Assembly (NCBI RefSeq): GCF_008710745.1
Contig: NZ_VYSA01000001.1
Coordinates: forward strand, 248,001 to 312,000
DNA from: Microbacterium rhizomatis
GTDB taxonomy: Bacteria > Actinomycetota > Actinomycetes > Actinomycetales > Microbacteriaceae
Direction: 5' to 3'
Length of the DNA stretch: 64,000 bases
The position numbers and the translations under genes were made by a program. Below are positions 57,743 through 64,000 of the stretch, piece by piece. The notes below the pieces were generated by a model. That model was not told where the DNA came from, ran no database searches, and saw only the letters and a program-made list of their open reading frames with translations. Numbering within the stretch: the stretch's first letter is position 1; every line of letters begins with the position of its first letter.

Positions 57743-58728
57743 GCCGACTCCGGGCGCCGCGGGGGTCGTGACCGCAGGGTCTCAGACGGACTCTCCGAGA
57801 ACTGTGCACGGTAGGCCGCCGCGAACCTCCCCAGATGGACGAAACCCCAGCGCGCGGCGACTCCGGTCACACTGTGTGTCGCAGGCACGGCGTCGGCGAG
57901 TTCCGCATGAACGCGTTCTAGTCGAAGGTCGCGCAAGTAGGCCATGGGCGTCGTGCCGAGGGACCGCCGGAAACCGTCCTGCAAGCCGCGAACGCTCACC
58001 GATACCGCCGAGGCAAGTTCCGTGACGCTCCACGGATGCCCCAGGTCGGCGCGCATGATCTCCGCAGCGCGCGAGACCGGCTCAGTCCCGACGGAGGGGG
58101 TGCGGCCGGCCAACTCGGCCGAGTGGTTATGCGGCTGCGCGAACAGCAGACTGTGAATGAGAACCTGCTCAAGCTTCTGCGCAGCCAGCGGATGAGCCAG
58201 CAGTCCTCCCGCTTGGGACGATGCCTCGTCGATGATCCGCACGACGTGCAGCATCGCCTGAGCACCCTGCGTTGCGAGGTCGATCTCGCCGCCGAACTCG
58301 AGCGGGCGCGAGAGCTCCCGGCCCAGGAGGTTCTGGAGCTCCAGCTGCAGGTGGTCGCGCGGGATCATCAGCGAGAGCTGTGAGAAGCGATCCTCGCTCC
58401 GGATCTGCACCGGACGCCCCGGCATGAACATACCCGCAGTCTGGTTCGTTCCGTACAGCGGCGAGCCGAGTCCCGCACGCATCATCGCTCGGCCTTCCGT
58501 CGGAATGTCGACGTGATAGTTCTCGGCCTCCGCCGTCTCGATGTGCACGGCATCGCGGAAACTCATGTAGCCACACGTGACTCGACCGACCGTCAGCGCG
58601 TTGAGGTGCATCTCGAAGGTCGTCGATGCAGGTACCGAGGCGAAGTCGACGGGGAGGAAGACTTCGCTGAGGGACTGCCGGGCAGATTCGGCGTCGCGAC
58701 TGGTTGCGACGCGGTGGCTCTCAAACAT
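57739..58728 (-). CDS. AraC-family regulator with AraC-binding-like N-terminus
   Basis: 329 residues. The N-terminal 200 residues match the AraC_binding_2 type sensor; the last 100 carry the two HTH units (WSVTELASAVSVSVRGLQDG and FRRSLGTTPMAYLRDLRLER, then GVAARWGFVHLGRFAAAYRA). ATG 58728 with GAGGTGAG ribosome-binding site is preferred over the upstream ATG at 58770. Possibly controls neighbouring genes; unknown. Confidence 0.85.
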   Translation of the reverse strand: MFESHRVATSRDAESARQSLSEVFLPVDFASVPASTTFEMHLNALTVGRVTCGYMSFRDAVHIETAEAENYHVDIPTEGRAMMRAGLGSPLYGTNQTAGMFMPGRPVQIRSEDRFSQLSLMIPRDHLQLELQNLLGRELSRPLEFGGEIDLATQGAQAMLHVVRIIDEASSQAGGLLAHPLAAQKLEQVLIHSLLFAQPHNHSAELAGRTPSVGTEPVSRAAEIMRADLGHPWSVTELASAVSVSVRGLQDGFRRSLGTTPMAYLRDLRLERVHAELADAVPATHSVTGVAARWGFVHLGRFAAAYRAQFSESPSETLRSRPPRRPESA

Positions 58729-58904
58729 CTCGCTCACCTCTGATCCACCATGGATCTTACGCGCCGCCACTGCGCGCCGACGGCATGCGCATGCGCAGAT
58801 CGGACGCTCTGGTGCGCGAATCGGATATCGATCGTCGTGCTCGTGTCCATACGGTTAGACGCCGCAGAAGCGGCAAGCGACGTTCTCCGGAAAGGCGACA
58901 GCCG

Positions 58905-59687
58905 ATGAGTCCCCAGATGCCGGTCCGTCCGCGATCCGCACTCGTCGCCGGTGAGCGCGCCGTCGACCCCAGGCGCGCCCCCGCCCGGAGGGCTTCGCCC
59001 GGTCGCGGCGGGATGTGGGAGAACCCGGAGGTGGTGCTCGGTCCACTCTTCTGGGGCCTGTTCAGAGCATCGACCCGGCAGCAACGCGGATGGTGCTATC
59101 CGGCAGAGCCGGCCGTGGTCAGCATCCCCGGGGTCGATCCGATCCGGATCCTCATCATCGGTGACGGGCCGGCCGCGGGTTGCGGCGTGCTGATCCACGA
59201 GCTGGGGATCGCCGGCACTCTGGCACGTTATGTCGCAGAACACGCCGCACGCGGAGCCGTGGTCTCCGTCATCGCGCAGCCGGATGCGTCCGCTCGTTCG
59301 ACGCTCGGGTGTCTTGCCGGAGTCGATTTCGCGGACTATGACGCGGTCGTCCTCATGCTCGCGACGACCGATGCCTTCTGTCTGACAGGTCGCCGTAGTT
59401 GGCAACGCAGCATGACCGAACTGGTGGAGTTCTTGACGTCTTCGGGGCCGGCGTCAGTGTTCGTCACGAGCGCGGCCAGCATGCACCTGACGAGGTCGCT
59501 CACACCCGTCGCACGTCGGATCACGGGGAAGCACGCACGACTGCTCGACGCAGAGACCCGCGAGGTCTGCGCACGGTCGGGGACACCGATGATCGATCTG
59601 GATGCCGCGAACGACCTCACTCCTCGCACCTACGCGCGGTGGGGTCGTCGCATCGGCGCCCACATCATCCCCTCGCTTCACCGCTAG
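58905..59687 (+). CDS. SGNH-like protein with altered catalytic block
   Basis: 260 residues. PIRILIIGDGPAAGCGVLIH resembles block I of SGNH hydrolases, but the nucleophile position is Gly (GDG, not GDS). Later DYDAVVLMLATTDAFCL resembles block III, with TTDA in place of GxND. The C-terminal D-x-x-H site is not clear (DLTPRTYARWG). Probably non-hydrolytic; function unknown. Confidence 0.6.
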   Translation: MSPQMPVRPRSALVAGERAVDPRRAPARRASPGRGGMWENPEVVLGPLFWGLFRASTRQQRGWCYPAEPAVVSIPGVDPIRILIIGDGPAAGCGVLIHELGIAGTLARYVAEHAARGAVVSVIAQPDASARSTLGCLAGVDFADYDAVVLMLATTDAFCLTGRRSWQRSMTELVEFLTSSGPASVFVTSAASMHLTRSLTPVARRITGKHARLLDAETREVCARSGTPMIDLDAANDLTPRTYARWGRRIGAHIIPSLHR

Positions 59688-59708
59688 GGCGGATTGCTGC
59701 GCGGGAGC

Positions 59709-60407
59709 TCACCCCCGAGCGGCGCTCTCGATGATGTCGGCGACGGCTCCGGGCATGCTGAGAAACGGCGAATGACTGGCGACCAGGCGGTGCGTCGCCG
59801 AGCCGGAACGCTCGGCGAGCGCCTCTTGAGCGAAGACGGGGAAGATCGCGTCCTGCTCCGTGATCACGTAGGTCGTCGGTCGGTCGCGCCACGCGACGGT
59901 CGAGACGGGATCGGTGAAGGCTTTCACGCTCTGCGGCAAGAGCATCGCCGAGTATTCAGCGGCTTCTGCGTCGCCGAGGTCGCCGTAGAACAGGCTCGCC
60001 GGCGGCTGGCTGCTGTCTCCTGCGGTGGCGAGCGGGCCGTCGATATGCCACCAATCGGGCGCGACCCCGCCGACGGCCGCGAGGAGCGACTCGCCTTCGT
60101 CCAGCACGAACGCGGCGATGTAGACGATGTGCTGCACGCGAGGATCCGTGGCCCCTTGAGTGGTGGGTACGCCGCCGTACGAATGGGCGACGACGGTCAC
60201 AGGCCCATCGATGTCGGCGATCGCAGCGGCGACGGCATCCGCGTCGTCGGCGAGGGAAAGGTCGGCCTTCCGCTGCGAGTGGACGGTGGGGAGGTCTACC
60301 GTCCTGACTTCCCAGCCCCGGGAACGCAGGATCACCGCGAGCGGCTCCCACGCCCACGAACCGTGCCACGCACCGTGGACGAGAAGAATGGTTGATTCGT
60401 TCGCCAT
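59709..60407 (-). CDS. Alpha/beta hydrolase
   Basis: 232 residues. Oxyanion loop LVHGAWHGSWAW, nucleophile Ser in VVAHSYGGVP, Asp in VITEQDAIFP and His in VASHSPFLS. Resembles the small esterase/plant-MES-like hydrolases often seen in actinobacteria. AAGGAGC ribosome-binding site. Divergent from the AraC gene at 60512, which may regulate it. Confidence 0.88.
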   Translation of the reverse strand: MANESTILLVHGAWHGSWAWEPLAVILRSRGWEVRTVDLPTVHSQRKADLSLADDADAVAAAIADIDGPVTVVAHSYGGVPTTQGATDPRVQHIVYIAAFVLDEGESLLAAVGGVAPDWWHIDGPLATAGDSSQPPASLFYGDLGDAEAAEYSAMLLPQSVKAFTDPVSTVAWRDRPTTYVITEQDAIFPVFAQEALAERSGSATHRLVASHSPFLSMPGAVADIIESAARG

Positions 60408-60511
60408 TGCGGCTCCTTCGTACGTTGATCGGCTCTGATCCGAGGTCCACAATAGGCAGACGGGAGGGGCCCGACAGTGGCGTCGGGTGCAGAGTTGTGG
60501 CAGTAGGCGAA

Positions 60512-61438
60512 ATGTGGTCCGCGGCGTACGTGACCGGAACCACCCGCGGTCTGAGCCGCGGGCGCGACTTCGACGCGTTCTGCGACGGCATCGCCGACGT
60601 CTATGTCGGCGTCCGCCCGGACCGCCCGGCTGAGGGCGGAGTATTCGACGCGGATTTCGCCCTGTTCGATCTGGGCGGATTGTCGCTCGGTTGGATCAAC
60701 ACTCCGGGCGTCCAGGGCCGCCGGGATCGTCAGTCCGTATCGCGTACACCGGACGATGCGTACTTCCTGAACTACAGCATCGGCCCGTGGGGGCTTCGGC
60801 AACGGGGAGAGGAATGGACCCGGCCGGCCAGATCGGCGCTTCTCCTCGACAACACCGCTCCATTTCACGTCTTGGCCGACGCCCGCCAGCGCCTGAATCT
60901 GTTCTCGCTCCGGATTCCTCGGTCTGATCTGATGCTGGACTATGCGGCCACACGGCGGGTGAACGACATGATGGCGACCGCGGCACTAGGCCGGCAGGTC
61001 GCCGCTCAAATGGGTCTGGTCACGGAAATGCTCCGCAGCGGCCGTACCCGCGTGGCGGCAAGCATGGCGTCGGCCGTCGTCGCACTCCTCGGCGACTCTG
61101 CACGTCCCGACGGTGCTGCTCGACCAGACCGCCTCGAGCAGTTCAAGCTCCTTGCGACAGAGCGGATGCGGGACCCGCGGCTATCCGCGGAGGACATCGC
61201 GCGGGCCTTCTCCTGCTCCATCCGTACGGTTCAAGCGGCTTTCGCCGGAAATCACGAGACATTCGCGGCATGGCTGCGAGACGAACGCCTCGAGCGGGCG
61301 TGGTCGGTATTGAGAGCACCCCAGTCATCGGCGAAGACCATCGGCAGTGTGGCGGCGGAATGCGGATTCGACGACGTCACCACGTTCCATCGAGCCTTTC
61401 GGCGCAAGTTCGGGTGCACGCCCGCGGCAGCCAGGTAG
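60512..61438 (+). CDS. AraC-family regulator
   Basis: 308 residues. The C-terminal 100 residues have LSAEDIARAFSCSIRTVQAA and IGSVAAECGFDDVTTFHRAF, then RRKFGCTPAAAR, an AraC HTH pair. The N-terminal part is of the AraC_binding_2 kind (RQRGEEWTRPARSALLLDNT). Divergent from the alpha/beta hydrolase. ATG 60512 is used; the GTG at 60497 is possible. Confidence 0.85.
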   Translation: MWSAAYVTGTTRGLSRGRDFDAFCDGIADVYVGVRPDRPAEGGVFDADFALFDLGGLSLGWINTPGVQGRRDRQSVSRTPDDAYFLNYSIGPWGLRQRGEEWTRPARSALLLDNTAPFHVLADARQRLNLFSLRIPRSDLMLDYAATRRVNDMMATAALGRQVAAQMGLVTEMLRSGRTRVAASMASAVVALLGDSARPDGAARPDRLEQFKLLATERMRDPRLSAEDIARAFSCSIRTVQAAFAGNHETFAAWLRDERLERAWSVLRAPQSSAKTIGSVAAECGFDDVTTFHRAFRRKFGCTPAAAR

Positions 61439-61532
61439 TCGTCGACGGTATGGGAAGACGGATGGTGCCGTAGCTGGCGGCTCGCGATCACCTGAGCACC
61501 GCCGCCGTGACGAGCGGGTGATGGCGTGGACT

Positions 61533-62387
61533 TCACGGCTGTGGTTCGTCCCTGACGAGGTCGCTCACATGGATGATCGCCCGTTGGCGCCAGAGCGCGA
61601 CCTCGGCGAAGAGCTCTGAAAGCATGTCGCGCTGGTGTTCGATTGCGTCCATCACGGCGTATACGGCGCTGACGCCTTCTTCGGTGGCCTCAAGGACGAC
61701 GGCTCGCCGGTCTTCGGGTATGGCTCCGCGTCGACGGTGGACGAATCCCTTGGCGACCAGCTGGTCGACGATGTACGCCACACCCGCTCGCGAAACTCCG
61801 AGGGAGGGCGGAAGGTCGTTCGGGCGTACGACGCTCTGAGTGGCGATCTGAACGAGCGCCGCTCGCTGGCGAGCGGCGAGCTGTCCCTGGTTTGCGGCAT
61901 CCGGCATGGCGCGCACGAGCGATACGCCCGCTTCGCAGACGCGCTGAAGCAGATCGATCGGGTCGACGGAAACCGCGCGCGCGTGCGGGGTCCGGGTGGT
62001 TCGCAGCCCCTCGCTGATCTCGCGGGCGATCTCGGTGCTCTCGCGAAAGAAGTCATCGATCGAGTCGCGCAGCACCGCTGCGCGTCGTTCGCCGCGGTCG
62101 GTGAGAACCACCTCTACAGCGCGCCTGTCACTGCCCGATGGCCGTGTAGCGACCAATCCCTCCGAGCATAAGCGGGCGACCATGCGGGATATCGCGCGTC
62201 TGCCCAGACCGCTGGTGTCGGCGAGCTGTCGGGTCGTCGCACCGTGGTCGCCCACGATCACGGCCATCGCGAGGATGTCGTCGATCTCGGCCCAGCGCGT
62301 CCCGAATGCGTCATCGAAGACGTGCGTCATCGCGTCGCTGAATTGCCCCAGCAGCGCCATCCCGCGGTCTCGCGCTGTCGCATTCAT
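61533..62387 (-). CDS. Regulator with two MarR-type winged-helix domains
   Basis: 284 residues. First domain: TRQLADTSGLGRRAISRMVA then RLCSEGLVATRPSGSDRRAV with LTDRG. Second domain: VRPNDLPPSLGVSRAGVAYI then VDQLVAKGFVHRRRGAIPED and ATEEG. Each is a complete MarR wHTH. Normal MarR proteins are dimers of single domains; here both are in one chain. ATG 62387 chosen; ATG 62414 possible. Confidence 0.85.
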   Translation of the reverse strand: MNATARDRGMALLGQFSDAMTHVFDDAFGTRWAEIDDILAMAVIVGDHGATTRQLADTSGLGRRAISRMVARLCSEGLVATRPSGSDRRAVEVVLTDRGERRAAVLRDSIDDFFRESTEIAREISEGLRTTRTPHARAVSVDPIDLLQRVCEAGVSLVRAMPDAANQGQLAARQRAALVQIATQSVVRPNDLPPSLGVSRAGVAYIVDQLVAKGFVHRRRGAIPEDRRAVVLEATEEGVSAVYAVMDAIEHQRDMLSELFAEVALWRQRAIIHVSDLVRDEPQP

Positions 62388-62557
62388 CCTTGCGCACGCC
62401 CCCTCCGCGTCCATTCAACCAGGCGGATTGTCGGGCAACCCGCCGGTGCGGTCAAGCCCGCGTCTTTTGCTCAGGAATGTCTTGCTCTTCGCGTAGCGTG
62501 GAGGTGAGCACTCGTCGATCATCCGGGTCGACGGTCGATCGGATGGGAAGAAAGCCG

Positions 62558-63046
62558 ATGTCCAGAGAAGAACATGCCCGCGAGGGCGCGCAGGCAGTGA
62601 TTCCCGATGACGAGGTTCTCGATGTGGCCGTTGTCATGCCGCGAGGTTCCACGTTCGCCGGCGTGCTCGGCGCCGCGGCGGGCGTCGCAGGCGGCGGGAA
62701 CAACACGATGGCGTGGGGTGTCGCGGGCGGCATGATCGGCGAGCGGGTGAACGCCGCATCCAGGGGCAGCTACCCCTCCCTCGTCTTGGCGCTGTCGCCC
62801 GAGCGCCTCTATGTTCTCGGGCGCAAGAGCACCGGGCTGGTCGGCGGCTGGAAGAACCTGCACCCGGTCGCTCACATCGAACGCAAAGACCTCGAGGTCA
62901 CGAAGCACCGCCGTGGCACCGTCCTGGTCATCGGTCTGACCGACACGACGACGGGCACCACCCTCGAGGTCGAGGCGCAGAACATCGGGGGCCTCGGGCT
63001 CAAGGACCTGCTCGGAGAGGTCGAGGCGCACGAGGAGTCCGAATGA
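62558..63046 (+). CDS. Hypothetical protein, PH-like fold possible
   Basis: 162 residues. A Gly/Ala-rich middle (AGVLGAAAGVAGGGNNTMAW) may be membrane-associated; the C-terminal part SLVLALSPERLYVLGRKSTG then VAHIERKDLEVTKHRRGTVL resembles small PH-like domains. GGAAGAAAG ribosome-binding site precedes ATG 62558. Overlaps the protease gene by four bases. Confidence 0.6.
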   Translation: MSREEHAREGAQAVIPDDEVLDVAVVMPRGSTFAGVLGAAAGVAGGGNNTMAWGVAGGMIGERVNAASRGSYPSLVLALSPERLYVLGRKSTGLVGGWKNLHPVAHIERKDLEVTKHRRGTVLVIGLTDTTTGTTLEVEAQNIGGLGLKDLLGEVEAHEESE

Positions 63047-63837
63047 CTCTGAACGCCACTGATCGATACCGTGTCCGCCCCCGCGTGTGGATCGGCGTCG
63101 TCATCTACCTCGCCTATGTCGCCGTCGTCTTCGGCGTGCAGCAGATCTTCGGGATCCCGTACACCGACTTCGGCAAGAGCGGCATCAACCTCTTCCTCGG
63201 TGCGGGGCTCTCGCTGATCGTCAGCGCGATCCTCCTCGCCATCACCACCACCCTCCTCGGCTGGTGGCGTCCGGCCTTGTTCGACCGGCACCGGTCGGCT
63301 CACAAGTGGCCGATCATCGCACCGTTTCTCATGGTGGTCGCCCTGGTGCTCAACCTCGCATCCACCGACTGGGGGTCGTACGACGGGGCCTTCTTCGCGG
63401 CATCCATCGTCCTTCTCCTGGTCGGCTTCACGGAGGAGCTGACCACGCGAGGACTGCTGATCGTTGGTCTGCGCAGCCGACTCTCAGAGGTGTGGGTGTG
63501 GTTGCTCACCTCCGCGCTGTTCGGCCTCATGCACCTTGTGAATGCGCTGACCGGTCAAGCGATCGGCCCGACGGTGCAGCAGGTCGGGCTCGCGTTCGGC
63601 GCCGGCACGATCTTCTACATCCTCCGGCGCGTGACCGGCAGCCTGATCTGGGCCATGGTGCTCCACGGCCTGTGGGACTTCTCGACTTTCGGCCTCGGTC
63701 ACGGCACGCCCGGCCCGTTCTTCGCGCTCGGCGGCACGCTCGAGATCATCGCGATCGTGGTCGCCTTCATCGGTGTCGCCTTCGTGATTCGCGGAGCAGA
63801 CGAACGGATCACCGCTACGAGTCCCACTGCTTCGTAG
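63043..63837 (+). CDS. CPBP-family intramembrane metalloprotease
   Basis: 264 residues with about eight transmembrane helices. Motif 1: VGFTEELTTRGLLI (EExxxR), later FGLMHLVNAL and MVLHGLWDFS with the zinc-binding His and Asp. Members act on membrane substrates or in bacteriocin immunity; the substrate is unknown. Confidence 0.88.
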   Translation: MTLNATDRYRVRPRVWIGVVIYLAYVAVVFGVQQIFGIPYTDFGKSGINLFLGAGLSLIVSAILLAITTTLLGWWRPALFDRHRSAHKWPIIAPFLMVVALVLNLASTDWGSYDGAFFAASIVLLLVGFTEELTTRGLLIVGLRSRLSEVWVWLLTSALFGLMHLVNALTGQAIGPTVQQVGLAFGAGTIFYILRRVTGSLIWAMVLHGLWDFSTFGLGHGTPGPFFALGGTLEIIAIVVAFIGVAFVIRGADERITATSPTAS

Positions 63838-63885
63838 CGACATCAGAGCGCGAGCGCATGGAGTGATTGACGTCGCGATTCGACG

Positions 63886-64000
63886 CTAGGCCCGCACCTC
63901 GCCGACCAGCGACAGCAGATCCTTGACGAGGCCGCGGAGGATCGGCAGGCGTGCCATCGGCAGGGCGGTCTTCAACAGGCCCAGCCCACGATCGAGCAGC
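63886..64000 (-). CDS. C-terminal end of a protein (cut by window edge)
   Basis: Only 37 codons are visible on the minus strand: LLDRGLGLLKTALPMARLPI then LRGLVKDLLSLVGEVRA and TAG. Helical and mildly amphipathic; no identification is possible. Confidence 0.5.
   Translation of the reverse strand, partial: LLDRGLGLLKTALPMARLPILRGLVKDLLSLVGEVRA

Noticed and set aside
1..64000. CRISPR arrays or transposase genes
   Set aside because: I saw no regular repeat-spacer series and no transposase-type frame; the iteron array at 34466 has too short and irregular spacing.

Overview
The window looks like chromosome of a high-GC actinobacterium, most probably a Microbacterium or another member of Microbacteriaceae. 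The reasons are the prfB-ftsE-ftsX-smpB cluster, a tmRNA whose tag ends FALAA, an actinobacterial Tad-pilus locus, SigK/RskA-like regulation and a class F sortase. The genus is an inference from gene content, not from a search.

Positions 1 to about 24,453 are the right-hand part of an integrative conjugative element (ICE). It carries an AraC regulator (cut by the window edge), a primase-polymerase, a DUF2637 membrane protein, a ParB-type protein, a VirB/VirD4-like transfer operon (two pilin-like proteins, a VirB6/TrbL-like protein, an SCO6880-type protein, a VirB4-like ATPase, a VirD4/TraG-like coupling protein and a bifunctional cell-wall hydrolase), SSB, a DUF4913 protein, a giant methyltransferase-helicase and a large serine recombinase. 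Almost every transcription unit is preceded by the same motif, CGCGCACCTG, usually followed by a small hairpin and the ribosome-binding site. The ICE has cut the host tadA (cpaF) ATPase gene inside its P-loop codons. No relaxase is visible; it may lie left of the window.

Positions 24,454-42,026 hold the rest of the host Tad locus: tadA 3' part, tadB, and tadC. tadC is itself split by a second element of about 15.27 kb (26,671-41,943), and its two halves rejoin exactly in frame at a Pro codon. This second element is phage-derived but has no capsid, portal or large terminase. It has a TerS-like HTH gene, a primase-helicase followed by iteron-like repeats, one tape-measure gene, a WhiB-like regulator, several very small zinc-finger-like genes, a low-GC cargo block with an AbiJ-like abortive-infection candidate, and a large serine integrase. 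I read it as a phage satellite. Its attP lies inside the 3' end of the integrase gene, so the integrase has different C-termini in the integrated and circular forms.

Positions 42,054-43,595 finish the Tad locus (Flp-like pilin, two TadE-like proteins, a TadG-like protein). From 43,613 onward is ordinary chromosome: MFS exporters, prfB, ftsEX, smpB, an M20 peptidase, a SIMPL-domain protein, and a surface module (DUF4397 protein, class F sortase lipoprotein, ECF sigma factor, RskA-like anti-sigma). ssrA follows at 55,472. Just after it is the scar of a third, decayed element: a tyrosine-integrase remnant between two 27-bp repeats that copy the ssrA 3' end. The window ends with DUF2252, two AraC regulators, hydrolases, a tandem MarR protein, a CPBP protease and a partial gene.
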